DNA from: Candidatus Doudnabacteria bacterium
Lineage (GTDB): Bacteria; Patescibacteriota; Dojkabacteria; J137; JAEUSD01
Reading direction: 5' to 3'
DNA: 55,188 nt
NCBI GenBank assembly: GCA_016788825.1
Contig: JAEUSD010000006.1
Location: forward strand, 1-55,188
A program made the position numbers and the translations under genes. The notes beneath the pieces are model-generated. The model had not been told where the DNA came from. It was given only the letters and a program-made list of their open reading frames with translations, and did not search any database. This document shows positions 29,697 through 37,462 of this stretch, piece after piece; within the stretch, counting starts at the first letter, position 1; every line of letters begins with the position of its first letter.

Positions 29697-30947
29697 ATGG
29701 ATCAACATCCGATTCCTAAAAACGTTCTCACTGTAGAATTTAAATTGTTCGGAGCCTTATCAGTAAGGCAATTTATGCGTGTACTGATCGGTGGGCTAAT
29801 AGCTTTGGGTCTGTACGTTCTACCACTTCATCCGCTGATAAAGTTTCCAGGCATAATTATTTCAATTGCTGTTGGTGTTGGCTCGGCTTTGGTCCCAGGC
29901 TTTGATGTACGACTTTTTGCTTTACTAAAAGCTGTATTTGTTTCTCCTCGATACGTGTGGCGTAAACAGGTAAGGGTGCCGGAAGTGCTTAACGACGTGG
30001 CAATAAATTCAAAGACAGTGGTAGAAAAGGCAGAAAAAGCCAAAACAGAGGAACAAGAAAATGACTTAACAATTGACCAGATTTTAGTGGCTCGTTCCCA
30101 AGTGTTACCTTTGGTCGAGCAGCAAAAGCAGCAAGGGGAGGCGGCTGGGCCTGCAATCCAAGCAATTGCTTCAATAACACGTCCCCAGCCGCCGCAGCCG
30201 AAAGACCTCAACTCTGGGCAAGTGAAAGATGAAAGCGAGGAAGATAGGTTTAGTCGTGCTTACGAGGAAGAATTCGGCCTGAAGACCATGGAGGCCAGTT
30301 TACAGGCCAGAAATGCAAATCAATCATCTCCGGTATCCCAGGTGACTGGCCTGGCCGGAAACTTCTCCCAGAAACAAAGTATTGCTATTGGTCCAAACAT
30401 GCAGGCTGCGTTGCGTCCGCTGAATAATACTAATGTGCGTCCACCAACGCAGCCATTAATCCCTCCCAAGTCTACTGCACAAAATAACGTACCCAATTTG
30501 CTGCAAAACTATCGAGAAGAGCTTACTCTGTTGCAATCTCAGCTGCAACAGTTGAACAAGAATGGAGGGGATGATGCACGGAAACAGCAAATATTAGACC
30601 GTATAAACGAAATTTATGCTACTCTAAAGCCGGCAGCTCCTTCAACTCAGCCGGTTAAGTTACCAACCAGTGAGCTGCCGGAGATTCCAAAGCGACTTGT
30701 CTATGGAGTTGTAGTAGATAAGAAGGATGCGCCAATCCAAGGCGCGACTATTTCTATCTTAAATAGCGAAGGGAAAGTATTGATTGACAAGCTCTTGACC
30801 AAGGCTGATGGGACATTTTCTGTGGAGGCCCCACTAACTACAGGCGAGTACGTCGTAAGAATTACACATAGTACTTTCAAGTTCTATGATTTCAAGATTA
30901 TAATTAACAACCAGCAACTGCCCGGCTACAGATTCCGTCCCCGGTAA
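29697..30947 (+). CDS. PrgI-family membrane protein with C-terminal beta domain
   Basis: 416 residues. The N-terminus (VEFKLFGALSVRQFMRVLIG, then two membrane helices to about 60) is typical of PrgI, a small inner-membrane part of Gram-positive conjugation systems that lies next to VirB4. A long Gln/Pro-rich, coiled-coil middle region follows. Residues about 335-410 form a carboxypeptidase-regulatory-like beta domain (VVVDKKDAPIQGATISILN). Classical PrgI is only about 100-120 residues, so the extension is unusual. It leads the TraC-N/VirB4 cluster. Confidence 0.85.
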   Translation: MDQHPIPKNVLTVEFKLFGALSVRQFMRVLIGGLIALGLYVLPLHPLIKFPGIIISIAVGVGSALVPGFDVRLFALLKAVFVSPRYVWRKQVRVPEVLNDVAINSKTVVEKAEKAKTEEQENDLTIDQILVARSQVLPLVEQQKQQGEAAGPAIQAIASITRPQPPQPKDLNSGQVKDESEEDRFSRAYEEEFGLKTMEASLQARNANQSSPVSQVTGLAGNFSQKQSIAIGPNMQAALRPLNNTNVRPPTQPLIPPKSTAQNNVPNLLQNYREELTLLQSQLQQLNKNGGDDARKQQILDRINEIYATLKPAAPSTQPVKLPTSELPEIPKRLVYGVVVDKKDAPIQGATISILNSEGKVLIDKLLTKADGTFSVEAPLTTGEYVVRITHSTFKFYDFKIIINNQQLPGYRFRPR

Positions 30948-30964
30948 GGTGCACTCAATAAATT

Positions 30965-31690
30965 ATGGGAGTGTTTGACCCAAAACAAATAAGTACGCAG
31001 GATCACTTGGATATCGAGGATATTCGAGATAACTTGGTGGTGCTGAAGAATGGTAAAGTTTCGCTGGTGATCGAGACTACGTCTCTTAACTTCGACTTAT
31101 TATCCGGAATTGAGCAAGACACCAGCATTGGAACCTTTGCAGGTTTACTGAATTCATTGAACTTTCCAATTCAAATTGTCATTCGCACCCAACGCACAGA
31201 CATCAGTAAGTACTTAACCCTTTTGGATCAATACAAGCAAACAGTACTGGCAAATCAGCCTTTGACTCAGCAAATTTCAATTTATCAGGAGTTTATAAAC
31301 GCGTTGACAGCAAATACTCAGATTTTGAATAAGCGTTTCTATGCGGTTATTCCGAGTCTTACTACCACAGCTGTCAAAACACCGTTCTTAAAACAGTTAC
31401 TAGGACAGCGAGAGCAAATTATAAATATTCAACAGGTTATCGAAAAAGCAAAGGTAGAGTTGTTTCCCAAACGAGATCATATGATCAAGCAGTTTGCAAA
31501 TATGGGCTTGGCAGCCAAACAACTAACAAATGAAGATTTGATCAAGCTATACTATTCGGTATATGAACCGGATAGAACTGGTGTGGAGATGCTTAACTTA
31601 AGAGAAGATAGTATCAGTGGGGCGGTGGTGGGAGGTGCAGATGTACAGCCTGAGACTGCCCAAACACCACCGCCCCAGGCGCAAAAATAA
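30965..31690 (+). CDS. TraC/VirB4 N-terminal-like protein
   Basis: 241 residues without an ATPase motif. The pattern LVVLKNGKVSLVIETTSLNF followed by NSLNFPIQIVIRTQRTDISKY fits the N-terminal domain of TraC/TrsE/VirB4 proteins, which in CPR genomes is often a separate gene. It lies between prgI-like and virB4-like genes and stops two bases before the latter's ATG, so it probably belongs to the same complex. The Gln/Pro-rich C-terminus is likely disordered. Confidence 0.75.
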   Translation: MGVFDPKQISTQDHLDIEDIRDNLVVLKNGKVSLVIETTSLNFDLLSGIEQDTSIGTFAGLLNSLNFPIQIVIRTQRTDISKYLTLLDQYKQTVLANQPLTQQISIYQEFINALTANTQILNKRFYAVIPSLTTTAVKTPFLKQLLGQREQIINIQQVIEKAKVELFPKRDHMIKQFANMGLAAKQLTNEDLIKLYYSVYEPDRTGVEMLNLREDSISGAVVGGADVQPETAQTPPPQAQK

Positions 31691-31691
31691 T

Positions 31692-33608
31692 ATGGGACTT
31701 ATAAACACAATACTTGGTGTAAAACCAAAACAAAATCAGTCAACGAATGCTAAAGGTCAGGTAGATCCTTTGGCTAACAAAGCGATCAGAGAGTTTGCGC
31801 AAGGCCTGATAGACGTAAAGGATATTATTGCTCCTTCGGCCATTGAGGTGAACTTCAAGCATATTTTGATAGGAAGTAAGTTTTTTAGGTCCTACTTTGT
31901 GATTGATTATCCGAATACTGCCTTCCCCAACTGGTTATCACCGTTGATCACATTTGAGTATCCAGTAGATATTAGTACGTTCTACTATCCGAAGGAGACG
32001 GTTGAAATATTGGAGCGACTTAAGCACAAGATCGCTGAAATGAAGGCTACGCTTTATTTGCAGGCGGAATCTGGTAAACCACCAGACCCTGTATTGAAGG
32101 TTAAGTTGCGTGATGCTGAGACTCTTCAGGATCAATTGGCCTCGGGCAGCGAGCGGTTTTTTCAGTACGGCATGTATCTAACCATTCATTCAGATACGTT
32201 GGATGAACTTGAAAAAATCGCCAAAAACTTAGAGTCTACAATGGCCTCAATCGGCGTGATAATAAAAGTAGCAACATTGCAACAAGAAGAGTGTTTCCAA
32301 ACCACATTGCCCTACGGTTGGGACAAGATCAACCAAACGAGAAACTTGGATACAACCTCGATTGCAACCACTTTCCCTTTTGTGTCAGCTGATTTGACGA
32401 TGGAAAAGGGGGTGCTTTATGGTGTGAACTTGCATAACCGCTCATTAGTCATTTTTGACAGATTCTCATTGCCCAATGCAAATGCCGTTATCTTTGCAAC
32501 TTCTGGAGCAGGTAAATCTTTCACGATCAAATTGGAAGCGGTGCGTAGTTTGATGTTGGGGGTAGAGATAATCATTATCGATCCGGAGCGAGAGTTTGAA
32601 AAGCTTTGCGAAGCGATCGGGGGAGAGTATATTTCATTCTCTCAGGATGGTGCACAGAAATTGAATCCGTTTGAATTATCTGGTCTATTTGCGAAAGATG
32701 AGGATGAGTTGAGGTTCAAGATCCTGACACTGTCAGGCTTGATCCGGATGATGATGGGGGGGACATTAAGTGCTGAAGAAGGGGCTATCTTGGATAGAGC
32801 TTTAATTTTGACTTATAAAGAGAAGGGGATTACGCCCGATCCAGCTACGCACTCTCGCAAGCCGCCTCTGCTTGAAGATTTGTACAAAGTCTTGAATTCG
32901 ATGGCGGAAGAGGAGGCGCATTCAATGGCTATGCGGCTCGAGAAATATGTACGGGGAAGTGCATCTGGTGTCTTTGATCAGCATTCAAACGTGGATTTAA
33001 AGAATACGTTTACTGTGTTTAATATCCGTGATTTGGTCGAGGATCTGCGTCCGATGGCTATGTATGTGATGTTGGATTATATCTGGACGCGGGTGAAGAA
33101 AGATAAACGCAAGCGGTTGTTGATTATTGATGAGGCCTGGTTGATGATGCAATACCCTGACGCAGCACGTTTCGTATATTCGATTGCCAAGCGTGCACGT
33201 AAGTATGCCTTGGGGTTGACTGTAATTAGTCAGGATGTGAGTGATTTCTTGGACTCGGAGTACGGTAAGGCTGTTGTCAGCAACGCAGCTATGCAGGTGT
33301 TGTTAAAACAATCACCTACGGTGATTGATAAGCTACAACAAGTTTTCTACCTTACAGAGGGTGAAAAACAATTCTTGTTGTCCGCAGGTGTTGGTGAAGG
33401 TATCTTCTTCGCAGGCGCAAACCATGTAGCAATTCAAATCTTGGCTTCTGAAGTAGAGTACAATCTCATTACGACCAACCCGAACGATACGCTGAAAGCG
33501 CAACCACAGGCGGCGGGCGGCACTCAAGCCCCTGCACCTAGTGTTCCCTCTCAGCCGCCCGCCGAGGGAAATTCAGATAAACTGGATATAACTAGCCAAT
33601 CGATGTAA
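31692..33608 (+). CDS. VirB4-like type IV secretion ATPase
   Basis: 638 residues. Walker A TSGAGKSFT at about 270 and Walker B RLLIIDEAWLM at about 475 define the ATPase, with a VirB4-type N-terminal domain ahead and a Pro/Gln-rich tail. VirB4 proteins power conjugation and other type IV secretion. The ATG at 31692 was chosen; a longer frame from 31617 only overlaps the preceding gene. No relaxase, VirD4 coupling protein or pilin is in the cluster, so plain conjugation is unlikely from this locus alone. Confidence 0.93.
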   Translation: MGLINTILGVKPKQNQSTNAKGQVDPLANKAIREFAQGLIDVKDIIAPSAIEVNFKHILIGSKFFRSYFVIDYPNTAFPNWLSPLITFEYPVDISTFYYPKETVEILERLKHKIAEMKATLYLQAESGKPPDPVLKVKLRDAETLQDQLASGSERFFQYGMYLTIHSDTLDELEKIAKNLESTMASIGVIIKVATLQQEECFQTTLPYGWDKINQTRNLDTTSIATTFPFVSADLTMEKGVLYGVNLHNRSLVIFDRFSLPNANAVIFATSGAGKSFTIKLEAVRSLMLGVEIIIIDPEREFEKLCEAIGGEYISFSQDGAQKLNPFELSGLFAKDEDELRFKILTLSGLIRMMMGGTLSAEEGAILDRALILTYKEKGITPDPATHSRKPPLLEDLYKVLNSMAEEEAHSMAMRLEKYVRGSASGVFDQHSNVDLKNTFTVFNIRDLVEDLRPMAMYVMLDYIWTRVKKDKRKRLLIIDEAWLMMQYPDAARFVYSIAKRARKYALGLTVISQDVSDFLDSEYGKAVVSNAAMQVLLKQSPTVIDKLQQVFYLTEGEKQFLLSAGVGEGIFFAGANHVAIQILASEVEYNLITTNPNDTLKAQPQAAGGTQAPAPSVPSQPPAEGNSDKLDITSQSM

Positions 33609-33616
33609 AATTCGCC

Positions 33617-34171
33617 GTGGAAATAATTAGCATAAATTCAACCACTCTAACGATTATAGTAATTGCCAACATATTCGTATTTGGCACGTTGATTATGCTG
33701 GTCCTTAGGCAGCGTAATCATATCCAGCAGCTAGAAGATGATCTCAAGCCTAGATATGGCTTTCTAGGGAAACCCTTATTTACTTCACTGGCCGTAGCTT
33801 TGATGCTCGGAAGTTTCGGACTCACCTACCTAATTAAGCAAAACAGCCCAGATGTAAGTGTTACGGAGGAGAAGCGAGTGGAGATCACGATTGATTACGA
33901 AGTAGTGGCAGATCTTGGGGTAAAGAAAGATGTTAAGTTTAAGGTTATTCCAAAAGTAGATGGTAAAGAATGGGCTGACGACCAGACAGCACTTTTTGAT
34001 GCCTACTGGAGTTTCTCGGGCCCAGAGGTTTTCTCAGAGTTCGAGTCAAAGCTGAACGAAAAAGATCCGGGTGGCTTTCGTCGCGTACTCGCCGAAGGGG
34101 ATTACCGAATCCGCATAGACATAGTCTACCTGGGGAAAACCTGGAGCAAAGAATTCAATCTCAACTTCTAA
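33617..34171 (+). CDS. Membrane protein of the VirB4 cluster
   Basis: A 184-residue protein of unknown family starting at a GTG. Two helices (about 8-30 and 55-72) bracket a short basic loop, followed by an external beta-rich domain of about 110 residues with strand patterns such as EKRVEITIDYEVVADLG. It starts nine bases after virB4 on the same strand and ends overlapping the convergent gene by four bases. It may be part of the secretion complex. Confidence 0.7.
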   Translation: MEIISINSTTLTIIVIANIFVFGTLIMLVLRQRNHIQQLEDDLKPRYGFLGKPLFTSLAVALMLGSFGLTYLIKQNSPDVSVTEEKRVEITIDYEVVADLGVKKDVKFKVIPKVDGKEWADDQTALFDAYWSFSGPEVFSEFESKLNEKDPGGFRRVLAEGDYRIRIDIVYLGKTWSKEFNLNF

Positions 34172-34968
34172 TTCTTCTTCTTTTTATCCCTCACGTAAGC
34201 AAGAAGAACGATCAGTACAATAAGGATGATCAGTCCGAACGGGATCAACATCAAATTTATGCTTAATGATCTTGCTTCTTCTAAGCTTTGGCCTTCTTCG
34301 CTTGACTCTATTGTTGCCGGACTAGATTCTGTATACAAAGGCAAATCTGAGGCTGTCGATTCTGAGCTTGAAACAGATTCGCTTATAGTAATGACTGGCG
34401 CTGAAGCAACCGGTGGAACTGGTGTTGGAGCTGGATTTATTACTACTGGTGGTGGTGCAGGAGGAGCAACAATATTAACTATAATCTCTGGTCCAACTGG
34501 GGCATCATTATCCCCATGATTACAACCTGCAACCACCCTTAAAAAACTAGCGTTTGTTTTAGGGTTGATTTGTAGCGTAACTGAGAAGACGATCTGTTGC
34601 CCCGAGTTCAGAATCCACCATTTAGAGTTAGGGTTTGAGTTCTTATAAATATCATAATTACCTCCTCCAAAATATTCAATCACGACCGCTAAGCTATTTC
34701 CGGTTACACCCATTATTTTATTAGGTTCAGGATCTTGACTACCCCCTAGACTAAACCATCCATAGGCCTGGGTTAAGGTTCCGCTACTAATGTTGGTACA
34801 TGAGAAACTGTAGCTAAATTGCTGTCCAGGAGAAAGCGTTGCCGGTGGATAGGTAATGAAATCAGCCCTTAAAAGGTCTCCTCCCCCAGCACTTGCTTTA
34901 GAAGGTAAAATGGCTGATAAAGCGGAGATGACTATTACCGTAGATAAAACTATTTTCCATTTAAACAT
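34168..34968 (-). CDS. Secreted, membrane-anchored surface protein
   Basis: 266 residues. An N-terminal signal peptide (hydrophobic core about 5-22, then ASA-GGG), a beta-rich domain to about 170, a Pro/Val linker (PAPTPVPPVASAP), a Ser/Glu-rich stretch, and a C-terminal membrane helix at about 236-260 ending in DKKKKN. This is the layout of a surface protein held by its C-terminus; no LPxTG motif was seen. The beta domain (SPGQQFSYSFSCTNISSG) resembles domains of unknown function. It lies downstream of rsmE on the minus strand. Confidence 0.8.
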   Translation of the reverse strand: MFKWKIVLSTVIVISALSAILPSKASAGGGDLLRADFITYPPATLSPGQQFSYSFSCTNISSGTLTQAYGWFSLGGSQDPEPNKIMGVTGNSLAVVIEYFGGGNYDIYKNSNPNSKWWILNSGQQIVFSVTLQINPKTNASFLRVVAGCNHGDNDAPVGPEIIVNIVAPPAPPPVVINPAPTPVPPVASAPVITISESVSSSESTASDLPLYTESSPATIESSEEGQSLEEARSLSINLMLIPFGLIILIVLIVLLAYVRDKKKKN

Positions 34969-34969
34969 T

Positions 34970-35731
34970 TTAATTGCCTAGTAAAGAAATAAAACTTGTT
35001 GCCGCGATACCGGCTGTTTCGGCTTTTAGAACGGTATTTCCCATACTTACGAAGGGGAAGCCTAGCTCCTTTGCTTTGAGGTGCTCTGCGGGTGAAAACC
35101 CGCCCTCAGGCCCGATCAAAAGAGCTACACGCTTAGCGTCTTTAATCTTCTCTTGCATCTGATGCAGGGGGGTGACTGGGGAAATCTTGGTGACAACTTC
35201 ACGTGGAGTAGTGAAAAACAAGATCAAGTCGAACTCAGAAACTAATCCTTGGGTCTCAATCGCATTGAAATCTATTGGTAAGTAAACCTCGGGTATTGTA
35301 TCTCGTTCGGACTGTTTGCATGCTTCCAGCACAATTTTTTCCCAGCGTTCCATCTTGGATTCGACCCGCTCAAGTTTAATTTGAGAAAATTCCGTTTGTA
35401 AGGGGACTATGTTATCGATGCCTAACTCTGTGGCTTTTTGTAATACGAGCTCGAAGTTGTGGGCACGGATCAGGGACTGAAAAAGAGTGATCTCTTTTTC
35501 ACTATCGTCTGTAGATTCGATACGATCTTCAACTTCTACTAGGACATTGTCCTTGGTGACCATGGTCAGCCGAGCACGGTATTTGCGCTCCCCATTGAAC
35601 AGAATTATCCTGTCGTTGGGTTCCATGCGCAAAGACTTACGAATATGTTCGGCTTCGTTCTCGTCGAGTTTCACACTGCTACCTTCAGTAAGGTTTTTGC
35701 GTGAAGTAAAAAATTGTCGTAAGTAGGCCAT
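34970..35731 (-). CDS. rsmE: 16S rRNA m3U1498 methyltransferase RsmE
   Basis: RsmE methylates U1498 of 16S rRNA using SAM. The 253-residue protein has a PUA-like N-terminus and a SPOUT fold with the signature LLIGPEGGFSPAEH. I chose the ATG at 35731 (MAYLRQFF), which sits one base after the upstream dsbA-like stop; a longer frame from 35752 overlaps that gene and does not match the family. The two are probably one transcript. Confidence 0.93.
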   Translation of the reverse strand: MAYLRQFFTSRKNLTEGSSVKLDENEAEHIRKSLRMEPNDRIILFNGERKYRARLTMVTKDNVLVEVEDRIESTDDSEKEITLFQSLIRAHNFELVLQKATELGIDNIVPLQTEFSQIKLERVESKMERWEKIVLEACKQSERDTIPEVYLPIDFNAIETQGLVSEFDLILFFTTPREVVTKISPVTPLHQMQEKIKDAKRVALLIGPEGGFSPAEHLKAKELGFPFVSMGNTVLKAETAGIAATSFISLLGN

Positions 35732-35732
35732 A

Positions 35733-36371
35733 TTATTTGTTTTGCTCTGCACGCTCGATCAAGCGTTTGATTGTGTCTTTAAACGGTTGATAATCAGTGC
35801 CTGTCGCGGTACTTTTAGCAAAGTCTCTTGCGGGAATGGATTTATCGAACAGAAAAACTGTAGGTGTGCCAGTTACGCCTAGTTGGTTACCCTCTGCTAT
35901 GTGTTGTTCGACCACTTGCTTGACCTCGTCACTTTGGATATCGGTTGCAAATTGAGTCATGTCCAAACCAATTGTCTGCGCTACTGCCTCAGGGGTAAGT
36001 GCTGAAATATCTGCTGTCCCTTCGCGTACTGCATTGAATACTTCAAAAACTTCTGTATGGTACTCTAAGAATTTTCCTTGTTTTTCAGCTGCGATAGCTC
36101 CGTAAGCAAGTAAATCGCTCTCTGTAGTTAGGAATGGGTATTGACGGTAAGTAACTGCGACCTTATCACCATATGTCGCTTTCAACTCTTCGATCACAGG
36201 GTAAAAATCGGCACAGTGTGGGCAGCGGTAGTCAAAGAATTCCTTTATCTCAATAGGTAATTTGATATCTGCTAGCCGTTGGTTGTTGCTCCACATTGTG
36301 AAGCCGATGATGGCAACTGCCCCGACGACGAGTAGTCCCATAATTATTAAACTAGTTGGAATTTTACGCAT
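35733..36371 (-). CDS. Membrane-anchored DsbA-like thioredoxin
   Basis: 212 residues: one N-terminal membrane helix (about 8-25), then a DsbA-type thioredoxin fold with active site C50-P-H-C53 and the cis-proline loop GVTGTPTVFLF near the end. CPHC is the DsbA motif for making disulphides in exported proteins. No partner DsbB/VKOR is in the window. It is translated just upstream of rsmE. Confidence 0.9.
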   Translation of the reverse strand: MRKIPTSLIIMGLLVVGAVAIIGFTMWSNNQRLADIKLPIEIKEFFDYRCPHCADFYPVIEELKATYGDKVAVTYRQYPFLTTESDLLAYGAIAAEKQGKFLEYHTEVFEVFNAVREGTADISALTPEAVAQTIGLDMTQFATDIQSDEVKQVVEQHIAEGNQLGVTGTPTVFLFDKSIPARDFAKSTATGTDYQPFKDTIKRLIERAEQNK

Positions 36372-36412
36372 GGTATATTTAAGACTAAAATAGAAACGGT
36401 TAATTTTAACGG

Positions 36413-37072
36413 ATGATCGCCACTTTGGGAATTATTACAGCTGTAATATTGATAGTTTTCCAGCTTTTATGGGGTTTTGTCGCGTATTGGCGCTCTCGCA
36501 ACCTTGCCGGGCGTTACAACGCTAAGCTGATTGCTGGCGGGACCCTGATCGATTTATTGGAGACATATATAACTGTATTTGAACCTATTAATGTCCGTGT
36601 TGATGCTCCGATCAGGGTCCCGGCGTTGTTTCGATACGACATTCTGCTGGTAAACAAAACTTATGCACGCACTTCCAACTTGTATTCTGCGTTTGTAGTT
36701 GTATGGCAAGTCTTGTTGGGAAAAGAGCATAACAAATACCTGAGACAGTATAAGGTCAGTCAGAATCTATTATGGTTGCTTGAAGTTGCCTTGTTCGTTC
36801 TGGCTGTCTTATTTGATCCAGCTTGGTTGATTCTATGTATTCCTTTGGGTGTGGGGTTAATTGCTCATTCAATCTTTCTGTACATCATATATGGCGAACT
36901 TGTACTCGAAGTGTTGGACACGCTTTATGTGCTGGGTGAGTTCGCACCCCAGGAACGGGCGTATTTGCGTGAACTAGGGGGATTGATTCGAGAAGAAGTA
37001 TTTAAGTATCCTGCAACTCTGCTTGTGAGTGCCGTGCAATTCATATTGCCAATCAGGGGGTCTATTCCATAA
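36413..37072 (+). CDS. Membrane protein resembling a catalytically dead YugP peptidase
   Basis: 219 residues with four or so membrane helices. The order of elements (N-terminal helix, basic loop, soluble part, two central helices, a GEFAPQERAYLRELGG segment, last helix) recalls the YugP/DUF2268-like membrane zinc-peptidase family as I remember it. The place where those enzymes have HEVGH reads WQVLLGKEHNKY, so the zinc site is missing. The family link is my inference and unsure. Its last codons overlap the 3' end of rnpB on the other strand. Confidence 0.55.
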   Translation: MIATLGIITAVILIVFQLLWGFVAYWRSRNLAGRYNAKLIAGGTLIDLLETYITVFEPINVRVDAPIRVPALFRYDILLVNKTYARTSNLYSAFVVVWQVLLGKEHNKYLRQYKVSQNLLWLLEVALFVLAVLFDPAWLILCIPLGVGLIAHSIFLYIIYGELVLEVLDTLYVLGEFAPQERAYLRELGGLIREEVFKYPATLLVSAVQFILPIRGSIP

Positions 37073-37413
37073 GCCGGATTCTGTTTTAGGCAATCATTTA
37101 TCTAATGCTCCCGTCTTACGGGATTGCTCTAGGTAGGGGTTACCAGTCCCTGACAAATTACTCTGCCAGGCGGTGGTCTCTTACACCACCGTTTCAGCTT
37201 TTCTCCCGACAAGTCGAGAGTAGTTTTTTTCTGTTGCCCTTTTCTCCCTGAGATCACTCCCAGCCGCTCTTCACGACTCAAGGTCGGATTAACGGTACCT
37301 ATCCCGTTATGGTCACTTACTTCGAAAATAAGTACCCACATACGGGACCGAAATAGAGTCCAGACTTTCCTCCCTCCCCAGATGCTGGTGAGAGCGATTA
37401 CCTGGAATAGACC
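37059..37413 (-). ncRNA. rnpB: RNase P RNA (type A-like)
   Basis: The catalytic RNA that matures tRNA 5' ends. Read on the minus strand, it has the conserved GGGAGGAAAGTCTGGACTC (CR-I) near its 5' end and the CR-V type ACAGAATCCGGCTTA near its 3' end. The ends pair perfectly over 11 bp (GGTCTATTCCA at 37413-37403 with TGGAATAGACC at 37069-37059), which gives the P1 helix and bounds of about 355 nt. Its 3' end overlaps the convergent membrane-protein gene by about 14 bases. No terminator was seen beyond it. Confidence 0.95.
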
Positions 37414-37419
37414 TGTAGT

Positions 37420-37425
37420 ATTATA
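37420..37425 (-). promoter_or_regulatory. Extended -10 of rnpB
   Basis: On the minus strand the sequence reads TGCTATAAT, an extended -10, placed seven bases before the first base of the P1 helix. A weak TCAATA lies 17 bases further up. This fixes the mature or primary 5' end near 37413. Confidence 0.7.
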
Positions 37426-37448
37426 GCATTTATTCGTGATTATATTGA

Positions 37449-37457
37449 TGGTACAAT
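37449..37457 (+). promoter_or_regulatory. Extended -10 of the 486-aa orphan gene
   Basis: TGGTACAAT is an extended -10 whose last base is five bases before the ATG at 37463. This supports that ATG as the start of a leaderless message. The -35 region (TTTATT) is weak and overlaps the opposing rnpB promoter. Confidence 0.45.
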
Positions 37458-37462
37458 TGACT

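Noticed and set aside
30965-33608. A frameshifted single virB4 split in two
   Set aside because: The first part ends in a proper disordered tail and the second has its own complete VirB4-type N-terminal region and start; separate TraC-N genes are common in this group.
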